Both the position numbers and the translations under genes were made by a program. The notes beneath the pieces are model-generated. The model ran no database searches. It saw only the letters and a program-made list of their open reading frames with translations, and was not told the origin of the DNA. 64,000 nt of DNA from Armatimonadota bacterium (GTDB taxonomy: Bacteria; Armatimonadota; Zipacnadia; Zipacnadales; UBA11051), in contig JABLXH010000010.1 of the NCBI GenBank assembly GCA_013178155.1, forward strand, positions 1 to 64,000, written 5' to 3'. Shown here piece after piece: positions 19,663 through 29,241 of the stretch; positions within the stretch are counted from its first letter, which is position 1, and every line of letters begins with the position of its first letter.

Positions 19663-20937
19663 CTACTCCCCCAGCTCGTTCATGGCGATCCAGGCCTTGT
19701 CGCCAATCTCGTTCGTCGTCTTTAGCCCACCCGGCTGCATGTTGGCGGTGACGATGGCGAACTCCACCCCCGGCCTGATCGCCACCGCCAGACCTGGCTT
19801 GCGGAAGAAGCACGAGCGCACGGTGAGCCGCCCCCTCTCGGCCACGATGGCCCCGTCCTCCGCCTTGAAGTCCACGAAGTGGCAATCGCCGAAGGTCACC
19901 GCGGCGTCGCCCTGCAGGTGCGCCACGCGCCCCGCGATGCCCCAGAAGTTGCAGTTCACCAGGGCCATCGTCCCTTTGGCTTCGGGGGCCACGATGATGG
20001 CCGTATTGGGCTCCCCGGCGAAGGCGGTGAACTCGCCGTTGGTGATCTGCAGGCCGATGGGCTGCATGCCGTCCACCTGCACGCAGGTGCGGCAGTCATC
20101 GGCGCCGATGCCCAGGAACTGCCCGTTGCACGCGCCCGCCTGGGTGGCGATGAAGTGATAGCCAATCTTGGCCGCGAAGACGAAGGTGTTGGTGCAGTAC
20201 TGCCAGTCGGTGCGGCCGAAGATGAAGGCCTCGAGGTTGTCCATCATGTACCGTGCGGTGTCGAAAGTGTGGTCCTTGCCGTCGTCCTGCGGAATGGAGG
20301 GATGCCCGCTGCGCTGCCAATAGTGCGGGTTGAAGTGCACGTTCTCGATCCGCCCGATGTCCGAGCAGCCGTCCACCCGGATGCCCTTGCGCAATACACA
20401 GCCATAGACGTTGCGCACCACGTGCAGCTCGCTCCAGCCCGGCGCGCCGAAGGAGATGCCCTGGTAGGCATTGACGAAGGTCACGTTCTCGACGGTGTTG
20501 TGCATCCCTTCGCCGTGGATGGCCCAGGGGTAGGGCACGATATCGTCCCACTTCTGCTCGGGCCAGACCAGCGTGAAGCCCTTGATGGCGCTGGACTGGT
20601 TCAGGCGGATGGCTGGCGTCCCGTTCTCGTCGCCGCGCCCGCCGGTGAGGAGCAACGCCGAGCCCTTGTCCACGGCGGCGTGGTGGGGCATCTCCCAGGC
20701 GCCCTGGAGGCAGACGCCAGTGGGGATGTTGAGGTTGCCGGCGATGAGGTACTGGCCCGGGGGCAGTTCCAGCGTCCCACCAGTAGCTGCCAGCGCATCC
20801 AGCGCCGCCTGGAGGGCCGCCGTGTCGTCGGTCTTACCGTCACCGGCGACCCCGGCAGGCTTGTCGGCGGCAAAGGAGGGCAAGGCTAACAGGACGGAGA
20901 GGATGAGCAGGATAACGAGGGCGGAGACGGGAGTCAT
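19663..20937 (-). CDS. Pectate-lyase-like / GH28-like parallel beta-helix protein
   Basis: AGVAGDGKTDDTAALQAALDALAATGGTLELPPGQYLIAGNLNIP is the classic pectate_lyase_3 N-terminus. Start reassigned to the signal-peptide ATG. Confidence 0.85.
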   Translation of the reverse strand: MTPVSALVILLILSVLLALPSFAADKPAGVAGDGKTDDTAALQAALDALAATGGTLELPPGQYLIAGNLNIPTGVCLQGAWEMPHHAAVDKGSALLLTGGRGDENGTPAIRLNQSSAIKGFTLVWPEQKWDDIVPYPWAIHGEGMHNTVENVTFVNAYQGISFGAPGWSELHVVRNVYGCVLRKGIRVDGCSDIGRIENVHFNPHYWQRSGHPSIPQDDGKDHTFDTARYMMDNLEAFIFGRTDWQYCTNTFVFAAKIGYHFIATQAGACNGQFLGIGADDCRTCVQVDGMQPIGLQITNGEFTAFAGEPNTAIIVAPEAKGTMALVNCNFWGIAGRVAHLQGDAAVTFGDCHFVDFKAEDGAIVAERGRLTVRSCFFRKPGLAVAIRPGVEFAIVTANMQPGGLKTTNEIGDKAWIAMNELGE

Positions 20938-21058
20938 CGTCGGTGGAACCTCCTCATTGGAGCCATCGAGTTCTTTGGACCGGTCCTGCTGCTCGGCAAC
21001 GGTAGGAGCGGTCACGAGACCGCGACCGCACCTGCCTGCCACGGTCTGCTGCCCGCTC

Positions 21059-22216
21059 CTACCGGCAAAGGCCCGCCCCGGCCGCTGCCTCCACGGCAAA
21101 GATGCGCGGCTCGCGCCCCGTGGCGGCGTGGTAGCGCGGGGCCAGGGTCGCGGCGAACTCGTCCACGGCCGCTCGCTCCACCGCCGCCATGGCGCAGCCG
21201 CCGAAGCCCGCGCCGACCATACGCGCCCCCAGACAGCCCTCCTGCTCCCGCGCCAGGGCGCAGATGATGTCCAGCTCCTCGCAACTCACCTCATAGTCAT
21301 CCTTGAGGCTGAAGTGCGAGCCGTCCAGGAGCCTGCCGAAGGCGGCCCAGTCACCGGCACCCATCACGTCCAGCGCTTGCAGCACGCGCTCGTTCTCGGT
21401 CAGGACATGGCGGCAGCGGCGATAGACCACATCGCCGAGAAGCTCCTTGTCGCGCTCGATCTGCTCGCGCGTCACCTCGCGGAGGGTGGGGACGCCGAAA
21501 TGCCGGGCGGCGCTCTCGCATTGGGCGCGGCGCTCGTTATAGCCGGACTCGGCCAGCTCCCGGGGCTTGGCGGTGTCCAGCACAAAGAAGACCGGCGCAC
21601 CCGCTGCCAGGGGCACATTGCGCGTCTCCAGGCTGCGGCAATCCAGCAGCAGCGCGTGGCCCTCGGTGCACAGCCCCACCGCGAACTGGTCCATGATGCC
21701 GCAGTTGACGCCCACGAACTGGTTCTCGGCCTTCTGGCACAGCAGGGCCAGGTCGCGCCCCGGCATCTCCACCCCGGCCAGGGCCAGGAAGGCCAGGCCG
21801 CAGGCCGTCTCCACCGCCGCCGAGGACGAGACGCCGGCGCTGAGCGGGATGTCGCCGGTCAGCAGCAGGTCGCCACCCGGCACAGCCACCCCCGCCTCGC
21901 CCAGCGCCCAGGCGACACCCCGGACGTAGTTGGCCCACAGGCGCGTGTCGTCGCGCTCCGGATCAGCGGGGTTGAACTCGTCGCTCTCGCCATAGGCTTC
22001 GGCCCACACGCGCACGCTGCCCTCACGGGCCGCGAAGGCCGCGTAGCAGGCGCGGTTCAGCGCAATGGGCAGGACGAAGCCGCCGTTGTAGTCGGTGTGT
22101 TCGCCCAGCAGGTTCAGCCGTCCCGGCGCGCGGGCCACGCGGACAGGCCCGGCGCTGTCGGGGAAGCGGGCGGCGAAGGCGGCGTTGAGGCTGGTGAGAT
22201 CGTAGCCTTGAGACAT
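21059..22216 (-). CDS. galK: Galactokinase
   Basis: RAPGRLNLLGEHTDYNGGFVLPIAL; GDIPLSAGVSSSAAVETACGLA; ARMVGAGFGGCAMAAV. Confidence 0.93.
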   Translation of the reverse strand: MSQGYDLTSLNAAFAARFPDSAGPVRVARAPGRLNLLGEHTDYNGGFVLPIALNRACYAAFAAREGSVRVWAEAYGESDEFNPADPERDDTRLWANYVRGVAWALGEAGVAVPGGDLLLTGDIPLSAGVSSSAAVETACGLAFLALAGVEMPGRDLALLCQKAENQFVGVNCGIMDQFAVGLCTEGHALLLDCRSLETRNVPLAAGAPVFFVLDTAKPRELAESGYNERRAQCESAARHFGVPTLREVTREQIERDKELLGDVVYRRCRHVLTENERVLQALDVMGAGDWAAFGRLLDGSHFSLKDDYEVSCEELDIICALAREQEGCLGARMVGAGFGGCAMAAVERAAVDEFAATLAPRYHAATGREPRIFAVEAAAGAGLCR

Positions 22217-22232
22217 GGAGGTCCCTCAATGG

Positions 22233-22847
22233 TCAGTCGTCAGCGGTCCGCGCCCATAGCACGCGGAAGCCGCCGGTGATGCTCACGGTGCGCGTCGCGG
22301 CGAAGCGCTCGGCCATGTACTGCAGATAGCGCTTGGCGCCCTTGTTGGTGGGGATCACCAGCCACAGCTCGCCGCCGGGCGTCAGGCGCGTGGCGGCATC
22401 GGCGATCAGGGCCTCGACCGCCTGTCGCCCCGCCCGCAGGGGCGGGTTGGAGACGATGGCCTCGTAGCGCTCATCGCCCAGGGCCTCAGGCGCGGCCCCG
22501 GCGATGACCCGGACGTTGGGCAGGCGCAGCTCCCGGGCGTTTCTCTCGGCGAGCACCGCGGCTCGCTGGTTGACTTCCACCAGCGTCACCTGACACTCGG
22601 GGCACAACTGTGCCGCCACGAGGCCCAGGAAGCCATAGCCCGCGCCCCAGTCCAGTACGCGCATCCCCGGCCGAAGCTGCAGTTCCCGCGCCAGCAGCAG
22701 ACTGCCCCGGTCCACATGCCCGGCGGAGAAGACACCCGCGTCGGCCCAAAGGTCCAGGACCAGCCCTCGCACCTCCACCCGCACGCGCTGTTCGCGTGAG
22801 GCGGCCGCAGGCTGTGACGAGAAGTAGTGTTGTGGCTGCTTGCGCAT
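22233..22847 (-). CDS. RsmC-like class I SAM-dependent methyltransferase
   Basis: MRVLDWGAGYGFLGLVAAQLCPECQVTLVEVNQRAAVLAERNAREL; IVSNPPLRAGRQAVEALI. Confidence 0.85.
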   Translation of the reverse strand: MRKQPQHYFSSQPAAASREQRVRVEVRGLVLDLWADAGVFSAGHVDRGSLLLARELQLRPGMRVLDWGAGYGFLGLVAAQLCPECQVTLVEVNQRAAVLAERNARELRLPNVRVIAGAAPEALGDERYEAIVSNPPLRAGRQAVEALIADAATRLTPGGELWLVIPTNKGAKRYLQYMAERFAATRTVSITGGFRVLWARTADD

Positions 22848-22865
22848 GGCAGGGCCGCTGCCCGG

Positions 22866-23555
22866 CTACCTCCCCACCGTATGTCCCTTCAGCGTCGCCT
22901 GGCCCCTGGTGACCGTCACACTCTCGAACTCTACCCCCGTCTTCTGCGGCGACCACTGGCTCTGCTGGCGGTTGAGGCCCTGCTGGATCTTCTGCCGGAT
23001 GGCAGCGGGGGCGTTCATGCTCCCGATCTTGGCCGATTCCACTCCGAATTGCAGTCCGCCGTTGACAATGATCGGCGCCGCGATGATAGTCAGGTTCACG
23101 TCTCTCCCTCGCCAGTCCACGGTCAGAATGATGTAGACTTTCTCGTCAGCGAAGTAGGCCTTGGCGGACTTGACCTCATCGCGGCCTTGCAGCATCCGCG
23201 AGATCTCCTGGTTCAGCTCGGCGTCGCTCACGTAGAGCGTCACCGGCCCCCTCTGCCCGGTCCGCACGGCCTCCGCCACGCTCGCCACCTGCTGTTTCAG
23301 CGGCAGGGCCGTGGTCCCGCTGGGGGTAGTGGCCGGCGGTGCAGGTGTTGGAGTGCTGCTGGGTTGTGCTGTGTCGGCGGCATAGCGCTGCTGTACATCC
23401 GGCGGCAGGGCGGGCTGGCCCATGAGCTGGGAGTAGATGATGCCGGCGACGACCGCGGCCAGAGCAAACCCCGCAGCGCAGCCCAGACCGACCGCGAGGA
23501 AGGTGTGCCGGCGCCGGTCAGCCGGGGTCAGCGCAGGTTGATAGCGGCGAGCCAT
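22866..23555 (-). CDS. Membrane-anchored protein of unknown function
   Basis: HTFLAVGLGCAAGFALAAVVAGIIYSQ TM, then a soluble domain with LYVSDAELNQEISRMLQGRDEVKSAKAYFADEKVYIILTVDWRGRDV. Confidence 0.7.
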   Translation of the reverse strand: MARRYQPALTPADRRRHTFLAVGLGCAAGFALAAVVAGIIYSQLMGQPALPPDVQQRYAADTAQPSSTPTPAPPATTPSGTTALPLKQQVASVAEAVRTGQRGPVTLYVSDAELNQEISRMLQGRDEVKSAKAYFADEKVYIILTVDWRGRDVNLTIIAAPIIVNGGLQFGVESAKIGSMNAPAAIRQKIQQGLNRQQSQWSPQKTGVEFESVTVTRGQATLKGHTVGR

Positions 23556-23691
23556 GTCGGCGGTCCTCCGGCAGGATAGCGCGGAAGGGCAGTTCCCCCT
23601 TGGCCCGGAGAATTCCTGCCGAGAGGGTTAGGGCCCCGCTGGCGCGAAAGGGGCGCGGCCGGGCGATGCCGACCATGTATCGGAGCGCGAC

Positions 23692-24465
23692 GTGCCCACG
23701 TACAATGCTACGGGAATCACCCTCGGCGCCCACAAGTACGGCGATGCCGCACGCGTCGTCACCTTCTTCACGCGGGAGCGCGGCAAGGTCGAGGCCACGG
23801 CGCGGGGCATCGGCAAACCAGGCAGCAAGCTGGCGGCGGCAGTGGAGCCCTTCACCCTGTCGCGTCTGCAGTTCGCCGAGGGTCGGGACCTGGACCGGCT
23901 GACCCAGGCCGAGGTGCTGCAAGGGTACGTGCCCCTGCGCCAGGACATGCGCCGCTACGCCTACGGGGCTGCGCTGCTGGAGCTGACAGCGCTTACCACC
24001 GAGCCCGGTCAGGCCGTCCCGGATCTCTTCGAGGCGCTGGTTGCGGCGCTCGCCGCCCTGGCTGGCGCCACCGACCTGGAGCTGATCTTCTGGGCCTACA
24101 CACTGCGGCTCTTGCAGACCCAGGGCAACGCCCCCGAAATCGAGCACTGTGTGCACTGCGGCGCCAGGATAACCGGGCAGGTGTGGCATCTTGCGGTCGA
24201 AGGCGGGTTCGTGTGTCGTGACTGTTCGCCGCAGAGCAACGGTCGGGCTCAAGTCAGTGGCGCTGCGGTGGGCGCGCTCCGGGGTCTGGTCACCCTCCCC
24301 TTTGATCGCCTGGACCGACTCTCGCTCAGTCAGGGCGTGCGCCGCGAGGTGGGCCGCGTGATCCGTGCCCACCTTTCGTACCATGTGAGTGGGGAACTGC
24401 GTAGTCTGGCGTTTCTGGACAAGGTCAGCCGGGCAAAAGGCCGTTCTGACGCGGACTTGTCGTGA
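23692..24465 (+). CDS. recO: DNA repair protein RecO
   Basis: YNATGITLGAHKYGDAARVVTFFTRERGKVEATARGIGKPGSKLAAAVEPFTLSRLQ; zinc-finger CVHCG...CRDC. Confidence 0.92.
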   Translation: MPTYNATGITLGAHKYGDAARVVTFFTRERGKVEATARGIGKPGSKLAAAVEPFTLSRLQFAEGRDLDRLTQAEVLQGYVPLRQDMRRYAYGAALLELTALTTEPGQAVPDLFEALVAALAALAGATDLELIFWAYTLRLLQTQGNAPEIEHCVHCGARITGQVWHLAVEGGFVCRDCSPQSNGRAQVSGAAVGALRGLVTLPFDRLDRLSLSQGVRREVGRVIRAHLSYHVSGELRSLAFLDKVSRAKGRSDADLS

Positions 24466-24585
24466 CGTGCAACGGGCGCTCAAGAAAAGTTCCCAAAATC
24501 TTCAAGAAAAGACTCGCAATGGGTAAGGAGTTTTGTTAGACTTGGCGAACATTGGTCCCACAAATGCGAGAAGGAGGTCGTAGGT

Positions 24586-25222
24586 ATGCGCCGAAAGGGT
24601 TTTTACGCTTATTGAGCTTCTCGTCGTCATCGCGATTATCGCGATCCTGGCTGCCATCCTGTTCCCAGTCTTCGCCAAAGCTCGTGAGAAGGCCCGCCAG
24701 ACTTCCTGTCTCAGCAATCTGAAGCAGATCGGTCTTGCCTGCATGATGTATGCCCAGGACTATGACGAGCGGATGGTACCCGAGTACGTCTGCCCGCCCG
24801 GCGGCAAGAATATGTTCATCCGTTGGTCCGGCCGCCTCGACCCTTACATCAAGAATAGCCAGATCTGGACCTGTCCGAGCGACGTTGACACCAACTACGG
24901 CACCTACGGCATGTTCTACGGTTGGAGCTCCTGGATGACCACCATCACGGGTGGCGGACAGTGTTACAACCAGGGTGGCGTGCCCATCAACAAGATCGCC
25001 AACCCCGCCGACATCGGCGTCATCGCCGACACCATGGACTGCTACTACCCCGGCAACGCCAACAACTACTGGGGCTGGAAGCCAGCAGGCTATGTCTGTG
25101 GCCGCTTCTCCGCCCGCCACAACGATGGCGCCAACGTCACCTTCGCTGACGGCCATGCCAAGTGGCTGAACCGCGACGCTTTGGGGCCGAACACCAAGGT
25201 CTGGCAGCCGATCTGGAACTAA
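24586..25222 (+). pseudogene. Type IV pilin-like / DUF1559-like prepilin split by a +1 frameshift at 24600-24604
   Basis: MRRKGF in one frame; [57 protein letters not shown]... in the next. GGTTTTTACG (T5) would be in frame as T4. Confidence 0.85.
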
Positions 25223-25252
25223 CCTGACCACGACGCTGAAGTGCGTTCCCCC

Positions 25253-25281
25253 AGGACCCTCGGAGACCTTCCGAGGGTCCT
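25253..25281 (+). terminator. Terminator-like hairpin after the prepilin
   Basis: AGGACCCTCGGA-GACCT-TCCGAGGGTCCT, perfect 12-bp stem. Confidence 0.6.
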
Positions 25282-25333
25282 GCCCTGACTGGGGGCCCAG
25301 AGGCGCGCCGCCAGCCTGCCAGGGAGGGTAGAG

Positions 25334-26011
25334 ATGGCTGCCAGGACTTCGGAGAAGGGCGCAGGCTGCGTGGTGCTTTTCGGCGTCGTCTTCGCCCTCG
25401 TCTGGCTCTTCGCGGCGGGCATGACGCTTTGGCAAAGCACTGATCCCACCGCCCCAGTCACCATCAATGACCGCCCTGCCACGCCCGTGGAGGCGCAGCT
25501 CTTCCTGTGCTGCTTCTCGATGCTGAGCGTCATGGCGGCAACCGGGGGCATCGTCATCGCGACCTTTGGCCTCCAGGCTGGGCCGCTGGTGCAACGCGTC
25601 GTGGCCGGCGGCCTCGTATTGCTCTGGTATGGCGTTGCAGTGGGTGTCGCCACGCGCCCGCTCTTTGCCGGCGGTCCACCGATCCTGGGCATGACAGTCC
25701 TGCTGACCTATGGTTTCCTGGGCTTGCTGCCCGCGGCCTACGCCTTCGGCGAACCGGAAGAGAAGCTGACGCCCCGGCCTCTGCTGGTGACCCTGACGAA
25801 ACTCGGTGCGGGTACCGCAGTCATCACCGGAGCCCTCCTGACGCTCCTCGTCTATCTGGGAAGCCACCTGGTGGGCAAGCGCCCCACGTTTGACGACACG
25901 GCAGGTCTGCACCACACGGCCAACTACGCCCTGGTGATCGCGATAGAGGTCGTCCTGGCAGGCTGGTTTCTGGGCTACCGATTGCGCGGTGGCCGCCTGG
26001 AGCGCGTGTGA
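25334..26011 (+). CDS. Multi-pass membrane protein, unknown function
   Basis: 225 aa with several hydrophobic helices. Confidence 0.75.
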   Translation: MAARTSEKGAGCVVLFGVVFALVWLFAAGMTLWQSTDPTAPVTINDRPATPVEAQLFLCCFSMLSVMAATGGIVIATFGLQAGPLVQRVVAGGLVLLWYGVAVGVATRPLFAGGPPILGMTVLLTYGFLGLLPAAYAFGEPEEKLTPRPLLVTLTKLGAGTAVITGALLTLLVYLGSHLVGKRPTFDDTAGLHHTANYALVIAIEVVLAGWFLGYRLRGGRLERV

Positions 26012-26119
26012 GGCGACGAGGGGTCGTGCCATTCACAGAGGTGGGGGCCGGCCGAGGGGCGAAAGCTGCCGGTGCCCGCACTCCGACGATGCCAACGCTT
26101 TGCCTACGGGGTTAGGCTC

Positions 26120-27055
26120 ATGCCTGATTGCACCGCGGTCCAACCGATCATCTGGTCCGCCACACCCACGCCCTTCACCGAAACCCTCAAGGTAGATAAG
26201 CCGGCGGTACAGCGGCTGGTAGAGCACCATCTCCGGCTGGGGGTCACTGGTCTGTTTCTCCTGGGCACCTGCGGCGAAGGTGCCTTCATGACCGACCGCC
26301 AGCGCACGGAGCTGGTCGCGACGGTCGTCAAGCACAACGCCGGGCGGATGCGCCTGGCAGTGCAGGTAACTGACAATTCCGCGGGTCGCATCGTGGACAA
26401 CATGAAGTGGGCCGCTGACCTGGGCGCCGACGTCGCGGTCATCGCCCCGCCCTACTTCTTCCCTGCACCGCGCCCTGAGGCTCTGTACGACCTTTACGCC
26501 GAGGCTGCTGCAGCCAGCCCCCTGCCACTGGGCATCTACGACCGCGGCCGGCATGGCGCGGTGATCATCCCCAGCGCCATCCTCAAGCGCATCTACGCCC
26601 TGCCGCAGGTGACCATGCTCAAGGATAGCTCGAGCGATCCCGAGCGAGCGCAAATCGCGCTGGCCGCCCGCCGCAAGCGTCCGGAGCTGCTGGTGCTTGA
26701 TGGCGACGAGTGGGTGGCCGACCAGTACATGAAGCTGGGCTACGACGGTCTGCTGCTGGGTGGCGCCGTCTTCAATGCCCACCTGGCCGGCCTCATCGTC
26801 AAGGCCGTCCGCGCCGGCGACGAGGCCACGGCGGCCAAGCTGCAGCAGCGCATGAACCGCCTGATGTGGGATGTCTACGGGGGCAAGAAGATCACCTGCT
26901 GGCTGGCGGGCCTCAAACACCTGCTGGTGGAGATGGGGATCTTTGGCACCCACCGCAACCTGCTGGGCTACGAGCTCAGCCGCAGTTGCGCTCAGGCCAT
27001 CGCCCGGGCCCTGGTGCGCGAGCGCGAGATGCTGTTCCCCTGGAAGACCGCCTGA
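26120..27055 (+). CDS. Dihydrodipicolinate synthase-family (DapA-like) aldolase
   Basis: VQRLVEHHLRLGVTGLFLLGTCGEGAFMTDRQRTELV; LPLGIYDRGRHGAVIIPSAILKRIYALPQVTMLKDSSSD. Confidence 0.87.
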   Translation: MPDCTAVQPIIWSATPTPFTETLKVDKPAVQRLVEHHLRLGVTGLFLLGTCGEGAFMTDRQRTELVATVVKHNAGRMRLAVQVTDNSAGRIVDNMKWAADLGADVAVIAPPYFFPAPRPEALYDLYAEAAAASPLPLGIYDRGRHGAVIIPSAILKRIYALPQVTMLKDSSSDPERAQIALAARRKRPELLVLDGDEWVADQYMKLGYDGLLLGGAVFNAHLAGLIVKAVRAGDEATAAKLQQRMNRLMWDVYGGKKITCWLAGLKHLLVEMGIFGTHRNLLGYELSRSCAQAIARALVREREMLFPWKTA

Positions 27056-27069
27056 AGGAGCGTTGGACC

Positions 27070-27870
27070 ATGAGCCGTATCGCTGCCGCTTTCGAGCGGG
27101 CCCGCGCGGAGCATCGGGGGGCGCTCATGCCCTACCTGACCGCTGGCGACCCCAATCTCGAGCGAACTCTGGAACTCCTCCCCGCCATCGCCCGTGCCGG
27201 AGCCGACCTGGTGGAGTTAGGCATCCCTTACTCCGACCCCCTGGCCGATGGCCCGGTAATCCAGGAGGCCGGTCAGCGGGCCTTGAAGGCGGGTACCAGG
27301 GTGGCAGGTATCGCCGACACGGTGACCCGGCTGCGGGCCACCGGCTGCGAACTGCCCATCGTCCTGATGACCTGCTACAATCCCATCCTGGCCTACGGGC
27401 CGGAGCGCTTCTGCGCCGACTTCGCCGCGGCTGGCGCCGATGGCGTCCTCGTCACCGACCTGCCCCCGGCCGAAAGCGAGGCCTGGTGCGCCCTGGCGGC
27501 CGCCCACAGCCTGGCCACTGTCTTCCTCGTGACCCCGACCACGCCCCCGGACCGCATGCATCTGGCCACCGAGCGCACCACGGGCTTTGTCTATGCGGTC
27601 TCCCGTGCCGGCGTCACCGGCGTGCGCGACACGCTGCCGCCGGACCTGGCCGAGCTGGTCGCCAACATCCGCCGTGTGACCGATCTGCCGGTCGCCGTGG
27701 GCTTTGGCATCAGCAACGCGGACCATGTGCGTCAGGTCTGCCAGATCGCCGACGGCGCCATCGTCGGCAGCGCCCTGGTGAAGGTTATCGCTGAGCACGG
27801 TGACAGCCCGACCCTCATCCCCGCCGTCGAGGCCTTCGTCGCCGCTCTCCGCGCCGGCACCGCCCACTAG
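27070..27870 (+). CDS. trpA: Tryptophan synthase alpha chain
   Basis: ALMPYLTAGDPNLERTLELLPAIARAGADLVELGIPYSDPLADGPVIQEAGQRAL; GFVYAVSRAGVTGVRDTLP; VAVGFGISNADHVRQV. Confidence 0.95.
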   Translation: MSRIAAAFERARAEHRGALMPYLTAGDPNLERTLELLPAIARAGADLVELGIPYSDPLADGPVIQEAGQRALKAGTRVAGIADTVTRLRATGCELPIVLMTCYNPILAYGPERFCADFAAAGADGVLVTDLPPAESEAWCALAAAHSLATVFLVTPTTPPDRMHLATERTTGFVYAVSRAGVTGVRDTLPPDLAELVANIRRVTDLPVAVGFGISNADHVRQVCQIADGAIVGSALVKVIAEHGDSPTLIPAVEAFVAALRAGTAH

Positions 27871-27886
27871 TCCGCAGACGCAGACA

Positions 27887-27917
27887 GGCCGGAGAGAGCG
27901 CCCCGCTCCCTCCGGCC
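27887..27917. terminator. Convergent terminator-like hairpin between trpA and the oxidoreductase
   Basis: GGCCGGAG-A-GAGCG...CGCTC-C-CTCCGGCC. Confidence 0.55.
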
Positions 27918-27948
27918 GTTTGTATGCCTCCCGACCAGCGACCCGCCT

Positions 27949-28995
27949 TTACAGCGGCAGCTCCACCGTCCGCCCCTCGTCGGCGCTCCTGTACATCGCC
28001 AGCGCCATCTCCAGGCTCCCCCGCGCCTTCTCCAGCGTCACCCACGGCTCGCCGTCGTTGCGGATAGCGTTGCACATGTCCTCGATCATGTACTGGTGCT
28101 CGGTGAAGGCGAAATCGGCGGCCCCGCTGGCAGCGGTCTTGACCGCCGCGTCGCCAATCTGCGTCATTTCCGCGTCGCCCGGCAGCTCCTCGCGGAACTT
28201 CCAGGTCGTCATGCGCTCGCCTTGCATGATCGCCGTGCCGTTCTCCCCGTTCACCTCGATGCGGATGTCGGTGCCCGGCCACAGCGCCGTCGAGGCCTCA
28301 ACGATGCCCTTGGCTCCGCTGCGGAAGTCAATGAAGGCCTGCAGCGTGTCCTCCAGTTGCACATCCGGGTGGGCCAGGTTGTACATCCGCGCCTCCACCG
28401 CCGCTGCCTCTCCCATCAGGTGGTGGAGCAGGTCAATGTAGTGGAAGGCATGCTGGATGGTCACTCCCGCTCCCTGGTCGCGCTTGGACCGCCAGTCGTC
28501 CATGTGGTAGTAGCTGGTGTCGCGGAACCACTTCATGTGTGCGCCCGCGTAGTACAGCTTCCCGAACCGACCGTCTTGGATCGCTTGATACATGGCCTGG
28601 ATCGGCTTGCGGAACCGCACCTGCAGCGAAATCGCCACCTTTCGCCTGGCCGCGTCCCGTGCCGCGATCATCGCGTCCACCTTCTCCAGCGTCATGTCCG
28701 GCGGCTTCTCGATGACCACATGCTTGCCCGCTTCCAGCGCCGGGATGGCAAACTGCGCGTGCATGGCGTTGGGAGTCAGCACATTGATGACATCAATGCG
28801 CTCATCCGCCAGCATGGCCTCAAAGCTCGGTGCGGCCTCGCAGCCGTACTCGGCGCAGAACTTGTCCAGGCGGTCCTGCTGGGGGTCGCTGGCGGCGATG
28901 AGCGCGGCGCCAGGCGTGGCCTGAATGGCCTTGCCATGGAAGGCCGAGATCAGCCCGCAGCCCACCAGCCCAAAGCCAAGGGTCTCATTAGGCAT
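27949..28995 (-). CDS. Gfo/Idh/MocA-family oxidoreductase
   Basis: LGFGLVGCGLISAFHGKAIQ...; AIPALEAGKHVVIEKPPDMTLEKVDAMI. Confidence 0.9.
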   Translation of the reverse strand: MPNETLGFGLVGCGLISAFHGKAIQATPGAALIAASDPQQDRLDKFCAEYGCEAAPSFEAMLADERIDVINVLTPNAMHAQFAIPALEAGKHVVIEKPPDMTLEKVDAMIAARDAARRKVAISLQVRFRKPIQAMYQAIQDGRFGKLYYAGAHMKWFRDTSYYHMDDWRSKRDQGAGVTIQHAFHYIDLLHHLMGEAAAVEARMYNLAHPDVQLEDTLQAFIDFRSGAKGIVEASTALWPGTDIRIEVNGENGTAIMQGERMTTWKFREELPGDAEMTQIGDAAVKTAASGAADFAFTEHQYMIEDMCNAIRNDGEPWVTLEKARGSLEMALAMYRSADEGRTVELPL

Positions 28996-29194
28996 TACGT
29001 CTTCCTCCTCTGACAATGTAAGAGGGAGTCAATGCGCCACGCCGCCGCGCGAGACCTGCAAAGGGGGGAGCCTCCCGTCCAACGCCGGTGCCGCCCATGA
29101 GGCTCACAGCTCTCGCCCCCTGACCACGGCCGCTTCGCCCCGCCCACACCCCCACGGGGCCGTACCGCAGCGCGCCCGCCCCCGATCATTCCCC

Positions 29195-29238
29195 TTGACA
29201 GGCCCCGAACGCCGATCAAAGATCAGCGGTCTTAGATC
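29195..29238 (+). promoter_or_regulatory. Promoter of the methyltransferase gene with overlapping GATC sites
   Basis: TTGACA (29195-29200)-N17-AAAGAT (29218-29223). GATC at 29184, 29214, 29221 and 29235, all within 60 bp of the ATG at 29242. Confidence 0.5.
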
Positions 29239-29241
29239 ATT

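Noticed and set aside
21059-21099. Overlap of the pectate-lyase-like ORF with galK
   Set aside because: Only an artefact of the longest-ORF start; the signal-peptide ATG at 20937 removes the overlap.
24536-26032. 498-aa minus-strand ORF
   Set aside because: Antisense to the prepilin and membrane protein genes.
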